From Triangularia verruculosa (taxonomy: Eukaryota > Ascomycota > Sordariomycetes > Sordariales > Podosporaceae): 64,000 nt of DNA. The notes below the pieces were generated by a model. The model searched no databases. It was given only the letters and a program-made list of their open reading frames with translations, and was not told where the DNA came from. Positions 23,333-33,894 of this stretch are shown here, in pieces. Position 1 is the stretch's first letter. Each line of letters begins with the position of its first letter. The DNA lies in assembly GCA_033296885.1 (NCBI GenBank), contig MU863902.1:62001-126000 (forward strand). The letters run 5' to 3'. Made by a program: the position numbers and the translations under genes.

Positions 23333-26149
23333 TTACTGATGGAAACCAAGTGAGTCCAACACCGTCCGAGACTCGAGAGTGCTGAAGCCAGCCACACCAA
23401 GAGCCCTGACCTGGCCGCTGCCTCTGAGAGCAGCGATGCCATCGGCAATCTTCCATCCCTCCTCCTCGTCCACAACAAACAAGTATCTCTTGCCACCAGC
23501 ATCCCTCTGCGTGGCGCGGACAAGATGCAAGCCCCTTGCTGGAGGTCCACCGGCAGAAGCTTGACCGCGTCTACACGTCCCCTTACAGCAGCGCGAGAAC
23601 TCACTCAGGTATTCCAGCGCTTCCTCACCGATCATCACCTTTGTCGCACCACGCTCAGCAGCCCGTGGACGGGTAGGCATGGTCTTGAAGAAAGGATGGT
23701 TGGTAGGAATCGAACCTGGGGTACTGGAAGCCGACGCATTCATGGCATGGGTAGGACACCAGATTTCAATCTGCTTAAGAGTCCAGGCTTTGACGTCCCA
23801 CTCCCTTTGTGCCACGCCCCGTACGTCGTCGTCGACGAACAGCCCTGCGCTCGTGATTCGCAGAATGAGACCATCCGTGACAGGTTTGACACCCGAGATC
23901 AGCTGCTGCGCTGGAGTCTTGGAAAACTCGTTCAGGTACGCGTACACAGCTCGAATAACGATCTTGTTGGGGTCGTTCGTTGTATACGACTCTCTCATCG
24001 GCGGCGGGGGTGTCGTTCTTGCGGTCGAGGCTGAATGGGCATAGGACGACTCGGAGAAATCGGTCTCGGACTTCTTCCGCTGCTTTTTCGGTGTATCGTA
24101 CGGTCGGTACGAGTATTCATCTGCTGTACCTGTTGACGATGGTGCTGGTTTGGGAGGGGCTTGCTTCTGTGGCGGGGGTTTATACTGGGGTTGTGGTGGT
24201 GGCGACGGCTTAGGAATGGAGGTGTGTGGTGGTGGGACTGGCGATGGCTTGGTGGGAGATGGTGCAGGCTTTGGTGGAGAGGGAGGAGGTGGTGATGCAG
24301 GCCTTGGTGGTGTTGTCGGGGCCGACCAGGCGGATTCTGAAGGAGCAACGCTGGGTGGTTTACCATTTGGCCACATACTTGTCTTCTCACCCACAGAGGA
24401 GTAAGCGTACGAGGTCCCCCTCCGCTCATTCTTCTCCTTTTCTTCCTTTTCCTTCCGAGCCTGTTCCTCTCTCTTGAGGCGCTCTTCTCGTTCCTTTCGC
24501 AGTCGAGCCAAACGCTCTTCACGTTCTTTTCTCTCTTGCGCCTCCTTGGCCTCCTTTTCTCGGGCGGCCTGGCGTTCCTGCTCAAGTTTGAGACGCAACT
24601 CCTCCTTCTCCCTCGCAATCTCCCTTTCCCTGGCTTCGCGTTCGGCCCGCTCTCTAGCTTCGCGCTCTCTTGCCAACCTTTCTCGAGTTTCACGTTCCGC
24701 CCTCTCTCGAGCCTCTCGCTCTCTTAGCTCCCGCTGAAGCTTTTCACGCATCTCCCTTTCGAGCTTCTCACGGATCTCCCGATTTTCCTTCTCCAGCTCT
24801 TCTCTCAACTCCCTCTCCATTCTTTCCTTTTTCCTCGCCTCCTGTTCTTTGTTAAGACGATCTCTTTCTTCCCGCTCTCTCCTATCGGTCTCCCGCTTCT
24901 CGCGCTCCTTGGCTTCGCGCTCCCGAAGCTCCCTCAACCGCCGAGCCATCTCGTCCTTCCGTTTTTGTTCGGCTTCCCTTGCCTTCTGCTCCTCTATCCG
25001 CTTGCGGGTCTCTTCTCTTGCCTTTTCCCAAGCGCTGTTGCTCTTGGTTGGACTTGGCTGAGAAACTGGAGTCTTGGGGGACTCCTCAGTCGGGGGAGGA
25101 GTTGGCGGCGGTGGAGGTGGTTGAACCTTCGGCTTCGGAATCTCTTTTGGTTTTGGTGCCTCTTTCGGCTTGGGAACCTCCCTGGGTTTCGCCGGCTCAG
25201 CGGGCTTTGGAGCCTCTGCGGGCCTGGGTACCTCCTTTGGTTTGGGCGCCTCTTTTGGCTTGGATGATTCTTTGGGCTTAGGGGCCTCTGCCGGCTTGGG
25301 TACCTCAGCAGGCTTGGGGGGTTCTTCGGCCTTGGGGGCCTCCTCTGCTCTGCGCTCCTTCTTCTTCCTCTTAGGTTTGGGTTCGGGCTTTGGCTCAGGA
25401 GTGGGTTCCCGCGGGGGTTCCGGAGTAGGTGCCCGCCTTGGTTCTGGCTTCGGCTCCGGCTTTGCCTTTGGTTGCGGCTTTGGCTCCGGCTTTGGTTCCG
25501 GCTTTGGTTCCGGCTTTGGTTCCGGCTTCGGTTCTGGTGGAGGAGGATTAGCCTTCGGTTGTGGCTGCGGTGGTGGACGAGGCTCCTCTTGCCAGGACGA
25601 CTGATAGGAGCCACCACGATCCTCCGCATGCTCATTCCGGGGAGGCGGCGGAGGTGGAGGTGGCGGGGCTTGATCGGGCGTGGGGCCGGGGTTCGGGGGA
25701 GGGGTGTACCATTCGGATCTGGCTCCTCCGTAGCCACCTCCAGGCTTCTGATCGCTTCCGTTCGCTCGACTCTCATAAAATCGAGAGGTGGCGCTCTCTC
25801 CTTGCATCCGTCCGAAGAAAAATAACATGGCTGCCATTGCGGCCCATAACAGATTTCCCATCGCGCCCATGTTTCTCAAGCTCCATAGTACCTGGGCAAT
25901 CAACGGCGCGAAGTTGATAAACACCAGAAGCACTATAACTGAAAAGGTGATACCGGCAAAGAAGCTGTTCCATTGGGGCCTGAGAGACGGCAGGTATAGA
26001 AAGCCGGCGCCGGCGGAGTGTTCCGGGATGATGAAAACATCATATTTGCCTCGCGGGAGACCTGAGCCTGGGGGAGGTGTCGAGCCAGCCGTGGTTCGAG
26101 GATTGTGCCCATGAGGGGGAGGAGGGGGAGGGGGCGGTGGCTGGCTCAT
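23333..26149 (-). CDS. Membrane-anchored protein with proline-rich linker and long charged helix
   Basis: Single exon, 938 aa, start context CACCATGAG. Order: poly-Pro N-terminus; conserved block RGKYDVFIIPEHSAGAGFLY; two hydrophobic helices at about residues 60-115 (FFAGITFSVIVLLVFINFAP, LLWAAMAAMLFFFGR); a Pro/Lys/Glu linker with KPEP tandem repeats and then PKPKE/PKPAE repeats (about 200-350); an Arg/Glu/Lys-rich segment of about 220 residues with i/i+4 charge pairing (about 375-600), predicted coiled coil or single alpha-helix; another Pro-rich linker; and a globular C-terminal domain (about 735-938, NKIVIRAVYAYLNEFSKTP … RYLFVVDEEEGWKIADGI). The C-terminal domain looks like a conserved fungal unit of unknown function. 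The layout suggests a membrane-anchored spacer carrying a folded cap. I do not recognise a named family. Confidence 0.8.
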   Translation of the reverse strand: MSQPPPPPPPPPHGHNPRTTAGSTPPPGSGLPRGKYDVFIIPEHSAGAGFLYLPSLRPQWNSFFAGITFSVIVLLVFINFAPLIAQVLWSLRNMGAMGNLLWAAMAAMLFFFGRMQGESATSRFYESRANGSDQKPGGGYGGARSEWYTPPPNPGPTPDQAPPPPPPPPPRNEHAEDRGGSYQSSWQEEPRPPPQPQPKANPPPPEPKPEPKPEPKPEPKPEPKPQPKAKPEPKPEPRRAPTPEPPREPTPEPKPEPKPKRKKKERRAEEAPKAEEPPKPAEVPKPAEAPKPKESSKPKEAPKPKEVPRPAEAPKPAEPAKPREVPKPKEAPKPKEIPKPKVQPPPPPPTPPPTEESPKTPVSQPSPTKSNSAWEKAREETRKRIEEQKAREAEQKRKDEMARRLRELREREAKEREKRETDRREREERDRLNKEQEARKKERMERELREELEKENREIREKLEREMREKLQRELREREARERAERETRERLAREREARERAEREAREREIAREKEELRLKLEQERQAAREKEAKEAQERKEREERLARLRKEREERLKREEQARKEKEEKEKNERRGTSYAYSSVGEKTSMWPNGKPPSVAPSESAWSAPTTPPRPASPPPPSPPKPAPSPTKPSPVPPPHTSIPKPSPPPQPQYKPPPQKQAPPKPAPSSTGTADEYSYRPYDTPKKQRKKSETDFSESSYAHSASTARTTPPPPMRESYTTNDPNKIVIRAVYAYLNEFSKTPAQQLISGVKPVTDGLILRITSAGLFVDDDVRGVAQREWDVKAWTLKQIEIWCPTHAMNASASSTPGSIPTNHPFFKTMPTRPRAAERGATKVMIGEEALEYLSEFSRCCKGTCRRGQASAGGPPARGLHLVRATQRDAGGKRYLFVVDEEEGWKIADGIAALRGSGQVRALGVAGFSTLESRTVLDSLGFHQ

Positions 26150-28785
26150 GGTGAGAGAACGGCCAGCCGGCCCAGAGACAGCTTAGCTCGTTTGTAGTAA
26201 TGATATGTTTCGGTGTTGTCGGATGAATGAGATGCTAGCAGGCGCAGAAATGAGTCCCAGTTCGTAGTCGAGTTCGTATATCTACACGGCCATCCAATGT
26301 CGCAAGAGTGTGACCAGCTGAAATCGGAGAGAACACAGTAGTCGCGCTGCCAAACTGGAGTCACGGGCGAGGGCGATAAAAAAACCGGCAGAGAAAATCC
26401 AAGACGCCGGACGCCAATGCCAAAACGCAAAAGCCGCAAGTTTGGTCGGTCGCACAGTCAGACAAGCGCAAGTCGAAATCGCGATCTGATAGCGGGGTGT
26501 CGAAATCGGGTCTCTGGTCCAAGCGAGGAATGGGCGCATAAGGATGGGATTCTAGAAAGAATTCGACGACAGTCCGAGGCGACGTTGTCGACAGGAATGC
26601 GGACGTGGGCTACGGATATCGGCTTTGGGTGTGAGCGGGTGAAGGTGGCCTCAACAAAGCTGGAAAGATTTCTCGGCCGGGGAGGCGCTGTGTTTACTTT
26701 CAGCAGCCACCTCTGGCAGAGAGGCAGCGGCACCAGCGGGATTTCCAATTGCCCCCACAAGTGCCCACAAGTGCCCACACTCCACAGACTTGGTTTGGAA
26801 AAAGGTGTGGCGCACAGACCATGTGGCAGGTCAATCGAGGGGAACACCCAAGCTTTCAGGTCGCCGTCCCGCACATCCATCGCTTCCACTGTCTGCCTCT
26901 TTTCAAGCCGAGCCGTTCGAGATCTGAGATATCAACTTCGGCACATCCTATTTACTGATATTGAGCCCTAAATCTACCCGTCAGAAGCCGACGTTGAGGC
27001 ATCAACAGCTTCTCACAGCATCAGCTACGCTCCCTGCTCACGAATCGAACGCCTGGTCAGTGACAGGAAACGGCCAGGGGAGTGCCATGTTTCTCGCTTC
27101 TTCGCCGTCCGAATTGCGTGGACCCCAGAATCGATAACGTTTTTTCTTCAACGGTCCAGCAGCTCTGGAACCAGCCACCCAACATTCATGGTACCATTGT
27201 GGGATACGGAGCAAAGGACGTCACACTCTGGAGCCTTAATCACGGTATACGGATACGCAGGTCTGTCTGACCATCAGCAAACAACAGAATGGCCTATCAT
27301 GCCTATGACACGAACGGCAGCCCCAAACTGTGGTCTCCTCAAGCAGCAAGCAAAAGCAAGGAAAAAGAACGCAACGCCAATGAATCCAGGTGTCCACCTT
27401 GTGCGTCTCGGAGGGGGCTGGTGAAGCAGTGGATAGGACGCGATGCACCCAATGCATACCCAATCGGGCCAGATTGTGCAATTTTGTCGTTGTGACAGGC
27501 CAGAAGGGGGTCCACACTTCATAGCGAATCGCGGAGCTGATGGCCCACACCCCCGGAGAGCCGCCAGCGAATCCGTAGCCTTGGGCACACACACCAGCCT
27601 CCCTCCGTGCACAACTCTCCGTCCGAACTCTCCCCGCTGCCGCCCGCCTGTCAAACGCAGTCTCACAGAACGCTGTCTGTGCCTTGGACATGCTGACAAG
27701 CATTTCCCGGGAACCGACACTCAGGTTTTCAACCATCATATATTCAGACTCCAGAATGCTCTGAAGAAACATCAAACAGCTGATCGCCTCACAAGAGGTT
27801 GTGAACTGACTAATCGCAGCCAAAACGGTGATACCGTTGCGACGCGTTGCTGGGCAACGCGTCTTCAATTGGACCGCCCTGCCGTGGGGGTGACGTAGCC
27901 AATCCGTCAACCCAACTGCCCATCACACTCGCTCATTGAGAGGGGTGACATGCAGCCTTCTTTTCCCCTCCCCCGAATTCTTTCCAGCAGCAGAGATCAT
28001 GTTCTGGACTCCCTCGCTGAATTCATGGCCTTGTCATATGGCAAACCCCCCGGTTGCATTGACTGAGAGTAAGCCTTTGAAATGACCTTCCAATGCGATG
28101 CTGTGTCCATAACAACAACCTCTTATATCTCGTCGACCTTGTTCTTAAGATGATCTTATGCAACGCCGACTCCTCCGAGAGAAAAAGCATTGCGGGACGC
28201 CCAAACCGTGTTGCTGTGCCGCATTGGCATCCAATCTTGGCCAGCTGTCACGGTACCAGCGGAAAGGAAAAGGAGGCTGGAAAAATCTCCTTCGATTTGT
28301 TTCTCCATGCCTTCCTCCTCGCCGCTGACGGCTGACGGCTGCATTGTGACCTCGGCACCTGGTGTCTTGGGTAACCATCAACAGTCCGGCTGCGCTCACC
28401 GAGGACGGTGTAACAGAAGCTTTGACGGTTCTGGAGAGGACTCAGGAGACAAAAATGTTGTTCCCCTCAGTTGCTCTTGAGCCAAGCCGTGCAGGAACTT
28501 GCTATATCCAAGTGATGCATAAACTGAAGACAAATATATTATACCTAAGAAAACAAAAAACACCCGTACTCCATGAACCCATCGTGAAAACATCCATCAT
28601 ATCTACATTACCCATCCACCATCCCCACCTGCCATGATCCACCTCGTCCGTTCCTGCATCCTGCTAAAAAAGCAGCTAACAAACCCCCCCTACCCAAAGT
28701 CGAAATACTCCATACCTAACCCTAATAAACATCAAGTCTCCTAACCTTTATGTACCGACTCCGTGAGCATTCTGTTGTCCTGTTC
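26150..28785. other. Gene-poor 2.6-kb region
   Basis: Upstream of the charged-helix gene and downstream of VAM7. The longest open frame (27236-27910, minus, 224 codons) overlaps other long frames on both strands and has no recognisable domain. I see no RNA gene or repeat of note. It probably contains the promoter and leader of the 23333-26149 gene on its left side. Confidence 0.4.
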
Positions 28786-29193
28786 TCAATTATTATTATT
28801 ATTACCCGTCGTCGTCGTCGTCGTCGGGTGCACCAATAGCAACACCACCTCGACCGCCCAAACCAACGCCGCCGATATCTTTCCCATCAGCCACTCAACC
28901 AGCGCGTACCCCTGAACGCCGGCCAAGACTGTCTTCACGATTAATAAAAGCACCGCGTCAATTATGCCACCTCCCGGTTGATCTTGTTGCTGTTGCACCG
29001 CATCCGTCCTTGTGCTCTCTCGTTCAATTTCCATTCTTGTTGTGGTAGTAATAGCTCTCTCCGTAATTTCACGCAGAGGGGGAACGGTTGTATGCGTGTC
29101 CATGCTAGCCTTGTCACTAGCACTGTTACGATGTGTCTGGAACGAGGAAGAGATAGATATAGAAGAAGAGAAAGCAGAAGCGGCGTCATTCAT
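28786..29193 (-). CDS. Possible small hydrophobic-tail protein downstream of VAM7
   Basis: 135-codon frame starting 64 bp after the VAM7 stop, same strand. The N-terminal 75 residues are Ser/Thr-rich. Residues about 80-122 are strongly hydrophobic (IIDAVLLLIVKTVLAGVQGY, then ISAALVWAVEVVLLLVHP), and the C-terminus is Thr/Asn simple sequence encoded by (GTC)n and (ATT)n microsatellites. It could be a tail-anchored protein or simply VAM7 3' UTR that happens to be open. I tested whether splicing could add it to VAM7 as a membrane anchor: the available donors near the VAM7 end are phase 0 and no acceptor gives the matching frame. Low confidence that it is a gene. Confidence 0.25.
   Translation of the reverse strand: MNDAASAFSSSISISSSFQTHRNSASDKASMDTHTTVPPLREITERAITTTTRMEIERESTRTDAVQQQQDQPGGGIIDAVLLLIVKTVLAGVQGYALVEWLMGKISAALVWAVEVVLLLVHPTTTTTTGNNNNN
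28789..28825. repeat. Adjacent trinucleotide microsatellites (ATT)n and (GTC)n
   Basis: (ATT) units run from 28789 to 28804 and (GTC) units from 28808 to 28825. They encode the Asn and Thr runs of the small frame on the minus strand. Confidence 0.9.
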
Positions 29194-29256
29194 TGTTGTT
29201 CTTGCTGTTGCTGTTGTTGTTGTAAGATCCCCGGTACCGGAAGGCGGCTCCTCCCG

Positions 29257-30405
29257 TCACAGTCTCTTTACCCTATCCTTTGCCACTCCCAGCTTCCTGC
29301 CCACGACATCCACGTCGTCGTTTAGACGATCCAGCATATCAATGTGGCGATTGACCTCGTCATTAATGGCCAACCCCATCTCCTTCTGCCGTCTGATAAT
29401 CTTAGCCAGCGCTTCCACCTCTTGGTCTTGCTCAGTCATCGTATCTCTCTGCAACTGTAGTACCCCCTCATTATCCAGCTCCCTTGTCCTTTCCGTCTCT
29501 GGCAGTGGCGCACCCAAAACTCTCCTGCCAGTGGAAGACCTCACAATGCCGATGCTACTCGGTCCCCCATCACTATTGCCCATAAGCGCAGCCCTCTCGC
29601 TCGCACTCGCAACCCCCTGATGCCGTCCCACCGCACCCGCGGTAGCCCCCCCACCAGCCACAGCAAAACTACTGCTCAGCTTATCGAGGCCATCCCTCTC
29701 CACCCTCGCAGCAGCAAGCAAATCCCTCCTGCGCCTGAGCTCCCCTTCACCAAGCTTATTCCCCTCTTCCTTCATAACCCTCAACCCATCACTCAAGCTC
29801 CCAATCAGATTCCCAGCCTTGATCAGCGCCCTCTTCGCCGCGCTCCCAGCCTCAACCCTAGCGCTATTCTCAAGCGCCCCGTCCCTCCTCCCAAGCGCAA
29901 CCCTCGCCTCGTGAAGCGAAGTCTTGAGCTCCCGGTGCAGATCCAGCCACGTCCCCGGGTCGCTCGCAGCAGCCAAGTTCGCCTCCCGCAGCCCAATAGC
30001 AGGGATCCTGCCATCGACACTAACACCCGAGGCGCTCTGCGTGCTAGTCCCAGCAGGCAAGCCCAAAAACGCCCTCCAGACGGGCGTGTCCCTCCATCTT
30101 CTGTCTGGCGGCTCAGCGATAGCCCGTAGATACTTTTCCAGTCCTGCTCTTCTCTCCTCTGTGCGCTCGGGCGAGTTCGCCGTCGAGGTGCGCCACCATG
30201 ACTTTTCCGGCAGGGGCACGGGAGGGTAAGCGCCAACGAGGGAGTGGAGGTTCTTGTGGAGGGCTTCGAACTCGGAGTACCGCTTTTGGACGACGAAGGA
30301 TCGGAGGGGAAGACGGAGGGTGATGTTGTAGAGAGTAAACGGTTTCCCGCTGGCGGGAGTCGAGATGGAGGTGGTTGGAATGGAGATTTCGAGAGGGGGT
30401 GCCAT
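29257..30405 (-). CDS. VAM7: Vacuolar t-SNARE VAM7 (PX domain plus Qc-SNARE motif)
   Basis: Single exon, 382 aa, close to usual fungal VAM7 length. It works in homotypic vacuole fusion and fusion of autophagosomes and endosomes with the vacuole, as the soluble Qc-SNARE of the vacuolar SNARE complex. The PX domain occupies about residues 1-120 (RYSEFEALHKNLHS, PPVPLPEKSWW, RRAGLEKYLRAI) and binds phosphatidylinositol 3-phosphate, which replaces a transmembrane anchor. A helical middle follows. The C-terminal SNARE helix (about residues 315-382; QDQEVEALAKIIRRQKEMGL … MLDRLNDDVDVVGRKLGVAK) ends directly at the stop, as expected for VAM7. Start context ACGATGGCACC. Confidence 0.93.
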   Translation of the reverse strand: MAPPLEISIPTTSISTPASGKPFTLYNITLRLPLRSFVVQKRYSEFEALHKNLHSLVGAYPPVPLPEKSWWRTSTANSPERTEERRAGLEKYLRAIAEPPDRRWRDTPVWRAFLGLPAGTSTQSASGVSVDGRIPAIGLREANLAAASDPGTWLDLHRELKTSLHEARVALGRRDGALENSARVEAGSAAKRALIKAGNLIGSLSDGLRVMKEEGNKLGEGELRRRRDLLAAARVERDGLDKLSSSFAVAGGGATAGAVGRHQGVASASERAALMGNSDGGPSSIGIVRSSTGRRVLGAPLPETERTRELDNEGVLQLQRDTMTEQDQEVEALAKIIRRQKEMGLAINDEVNRHIDMLDRLNDDVDVVGRKLGVAKDRVKRL

Positions 30406-31447
30406 CGTTGCTTTCGGGACTAATAAATGGAGCGGGGCAGTTTGTTCTTGGGGTCGATGATGATAAGTGGTGGTTTCGGAGGCGGTTGTTGAATACCGTG
30501 TTTCATGCGATTCCCCAGCAGGGCAGGTGTATTGCGATCAGTTGCGATCGAGCTGGTCAGGTTGTTTTGGATGATGATCTTGGGGAACCTTCTTAGCTGG
30601 GCATCAACAGGGCGGATCGCTCGCTTTGAATTGCCACTGCGCCGCTGAAGATATGGCAGAATCGTTCGTACAAACCAGTGAGTAATGTCAAAAGAGGAAA
30701 AAAAAGATAAGAGAGACAATGTGAAGGAAAGGGTATCTTGAATGGCGCAGCAAAATAGAGAAGGTTGTTGTAGTTGGTAAGTGGGAACCTTGATTCCGAG
30801 CTTCCATCGGTGCCTGCCACAGAGTGGTCGATGCCCATGGGACCAGTGGTGTCATGGTCGCCGGATTGGGCGCCCGTGGCTGGTCTAGTGTCTAGCACCA
30901 ACCCTGACCCTAGAACGCTACCTAGGTGAACAGGAGAGGAAATGGCCAGCCACAACAGAGCATATCTGCTGGAAAGTGAGGCTCAAGTTTACCGCATGAA
31001 CAATTAACAATTTCAGGGTCTCGGTTATGCAACTCAGATTCTTTCTCCCGCATATCCCACCGGTCCCACTTTCAGGCGTCAACTCGGTCATCCTCAAGAA
31101 CAGCCAGGCGCCCCTGCTCTCTTTGTCTGTCACTCGCAATAGAAAGTAATTATTAGCTTCGCTGATTACAAATTCAGTGTCATAAATGCTTGTTGTCTAT
31201 CAGAACTCGCCCTCACACCTGGTAGGTCGTGGTGAAAAGCCAACAAGACTAAGTAGCACCCAGCTGAGGGGCCTTTGGGGTATAGAAGGCAACTCCGCAC
31301 CATCAGCAATCCTTTTGATTTTGTCCGCCGCCGCGCCTTCTCCCTGGTGTCTTTGTATCCGTCTCCAATGGGCTCAGATTTTTCTCTGCTTAGCCATGTC
31401 TCACGCAAGACGCATCGTCTCGTCAAATGGTGATGCACTTCCACCTC
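30406..31447. other. Intergenic region, VAM7 promoter side
   Basis: Between the VAM7 start and the 3' end of the EB1 homologue, both on the minus strand. It should hold the VAM7 promoter and the EB1 3' UTR. No supported gene. Confidence 0.4.
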
Positions 31448-32409
31448 TTAAAATGTCTCCTGGTCATCAAGCTGCTCAGTCTCGGGAATCTCAAAGCCCT
31501 CCTCAGTCGAGTAGAGGATGGTTTGAATCTGCTTCACGAGGCCGTCTTCTTGCTTCTCAAGCTCGGGGTCCTCTTCCACAGCCTGCTGGACCAGAAGCTC
31601 AATGTCTCGGAGCTTGCTGAAGTAAAAGTCACGCTCTCTCTCCAGCCCAACAACAGTTTCCTTGAGCGTGGCGTTCTCCTGCTGCAAAGCAAGAGAGGCG
31701 GCGCTAGGGGCGGCCTTAGCACCAACTCGGGGGCCGGTCGTGGGAGTAGTTCCGCCCGGGCGCCGGGCCGCAGATGCTGTCACACGGGGAGCCGCACCGC
31801 CAACAGGCCCGGTCGGAGCACCCTTTCGTCTGGCCACGGCATCGTAATCACCGCCGGGGTAGTACTGATCCCAGAACTTCTTGGTCCACTGCAGGAACTC
31901 AAGATTGTCCTGCATCTTGCATTTCACGAGCGACTCTACGGGGATCGATCGGTCGATGTGATGCTTGGTGAAGGTGTCTGAGGGAAAGTGGTCAGTTAGA
32001 GGCTGTTGTGCAAAGAATGACTCCTGCGAGAACTCACTTTGCAGAACTTTGAAATTCTGGATGTAGGCATATTCGCTATTGGCATTGAACTTGACTCTGG
32101 ACATGGGGACGTCTTGGAAGATGCTGTCGTAGACCTGGCAAAGGGCGGCGCTGTTTGGGGGCATCTATCGTCAGTCTCTGGTGTTCCTCAACTTTAACTG
32201 CGGGGGAGGGGCAGTCGACGACGTACCCAGTACCACATTGCTCGACCTTGGTGATGTTGAGCTGCAGGAGGCTGTTGAGCCACTGCACAAGCTCTTGCCT
32301 GTGTGCAAAACACTTGTCAGTTACCGCTGTCGGCAATACAGATCACGATGACCCCGCGCGGTGTACGCGACGGGGCCGGCGTCGGGAACACCAACCGCGA
32401 TTCACCCAT
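31448..32409 (-). CDS. mal3: Microtubule plus-end tracking protein EB1 (Bim1/Mal3)
   Basis: Four exons: 32409-32396, 32298-32227, 32150-32038, 31977-31448; frame is kept at each join and the product is 242 aa, the usual EB1 size. It binds growing microtubule ends and recruits other plus-end factors. The N-terminal calponin-homology domain reads MGESRQELVQWLNSLLQLN, VEQCGTGAALCQVYD, KVKFNAN-like SRVKFNANSEY and VLQNTFTKHHIDR, then VKCKMQDNLEFLQWTKKFWD. A basic Pro/Ala/Thr linker follows (about 130-175). The C-terminal EB1 coiled coil (LERERDFYFSKLRDIELLVQ, about 190-225) is the EB homology domain, and the acidic tail ends QETF rather than the EEY/F motif of animal EB1. The first exon is only 14 nt, with a non-canonical-looking GTTGGT donor; the early introns are a normal feature of fungal EB1 genes. 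Confidence 0.94.
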
Positions 32410-32780
32410 CTTGACGATCTGGTTGTGTGGAACTGTAAACAGACGGGTTGTAACTATTCGATGACGCGAGTCGAGGTGCCAAAGTCGACGGTGGAATCGA
32501 GCTTGGGTGCGGTGTCGGGGGGTTGATGGTCACGCTTGTTCGCTGAAAACGGCAGGCAACAGTCACTGGCCGGGTGAGAAGAAAGGAAACACTTTTATGA
32601 TCACTAAGATAGCTGCCGTTGATCTTTCTGCCTTCGTTGGAAATCAAATGGAACCCAAAAATCAGGCGCGAGCTAGCCAATCAACCGTGGTGGGGGGTTT
32701 AGGTGATGCAATGGGTCTATTGGCCTGTGCTTGCCTGCCAGCGACTTGCACGTGACTCATCCTTGACAGCTCGACCCTGC
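32410..32780. other. EB1 promoter region
   Basis: Short region upstream of the EB1 start, ending at the MITE target duplication. No gene seen. Confidence 0.4.
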
Positions 32781-32997
32781 CACGCTGTGGACAAAATAGT
32801 TGGTACTACAAGCCAGGATCACACCTTTAAAATAGTAGAAATAGCCCATTCACTTTCTTCTTAGGGTCTATTACTATCTTTTAACGTATTAAGGGCATAT
32901 TTGAAGGTATTCTTAATATTCACTAAGGCCTATTCGTTATCTTTTAAGGCGTATCAACTTCCCACTTCGCAGTGCCAGTTTTTCTGTCCAGGACGTG
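32781..32997. mobile_element. MITE copy 2 (217 bp, same family as 10928-11139)
   Basis: The left end reads CACGCTGTGGACAAAATAG and the reverse complement of the right end reads CACGTCCTGGACAGAAAA. Flanking 5-bp direct repeats CCTGC lie at 32776-32780 and 32998-33002. It shares terminal sequence and the AT-rich interior (CACACCTT near the left end, TATTACTATCTTTTAA) with copy 1, with scattered C/T and G/A differences. The copy lies about 370 bp upstream of the EB1 start codon. Confidence 0.85.
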
Positions 32998-33894
32998 CCT
33001 GCTTCTGAAGTCTTGGCTTCTTGGATCTAGGTCCACCCTACAACCCCAACCCTGAATCCGTTACCCAACATCATGCTACCACTGCATCAAGTTTGTGTGT
33101 TTCTTGTCAGCTTTGTAGCATTTTCCCTTGGCAATGAGTGCAGAGAAGCTCAGTGGTCGGTTTGCCCAACCATTGTGGAGATTGGGATACTGGCGTTCTC
33201 CCGCAGCCTCGCGACTCCCCGACCTTCTGATCGACAGAGTCGAAGGCGCCATTGGGGGCCGCCTAGAGACATATGCCTTCATGCATCTCGAGGCTTCCGA
33301 TATCTGTTGAGGCTCTGACCATTCAACTTGAGTAGAACTGCTGCCACATCTAGCCTTAGCAACGGAACTCGGCGGACCGTCCCTTTCCCATGCACCAGGG
33401 CGGCGCCTTCTATTCGTATCGACCAGCTAGAACCTCTCTTTAGGTCGATCATATCCCGAAGATGGGAGATAGATCAGGCTGTCAAACGCCTCTCAGGCGG
33501 CGCGGTCAAGACACACAGAAGCTGAGAGGGTCATGCATACACGGCCACATGCATTCTCGAACAATCACCACATCACCTCTTGACTTTCATTTTGATAGGT
33601 TCATATAACCGCAAGGCTGAATTTCAACACCACAATAACTCACAGAAAAACTACCTGCTTAGCATCGCCGCATTGAAGCAGTTTCTGCGGTGCTGTGCAA
33701 CCCTCAGTTTATATTTGGTCTCCGAACTGGGAGGGACGGAGCCTTGTCGCGGATCATCAGGCAAAGTCACCCGTCACCAGCCAGGTTGCTGAAAGTTAAA
33801 TAGCCATGATGATGGTGTTTACCAGCTGTCTGTTTTCTCACTTCAGAACAACAGGACTCCGATCATTTGCCGTGTGCCAGCCCATCGTATCATC
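32998..33894. other. Intergenic region upstream of the 7-TM gene
   Basis: No supported gene. A plus frame at 33073-33318 begins with a signal-peptide-like segment (MLPLHQVCVFLVSFVAFSLG) but then becomes Arg-rich and unstructured, so it is not called. Confidence 0.4.

Noticed and set aside
25440..25550. Tandem DNA repeat encoding KPEP units
   Set aside because: This is internal coding repeat of the charged-helix protein, not a mobile element or CRISPR array; no CRISPR-like spacing exists anywhere in the window.
27236..27910. 224-codon minus-strand open frame
   Set aside because: Overlaps other long frames on both strands in GC-rich DNA, shows no domain, hydrophobic pattern or splice support.
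33073..33318. Small frame with a signal-peptide-like start
   Set aside because: Only the first 20 residues look meaningful; the rest is Arg-rich with no Cys pattern typical of secreted effectors, and there is no further support.
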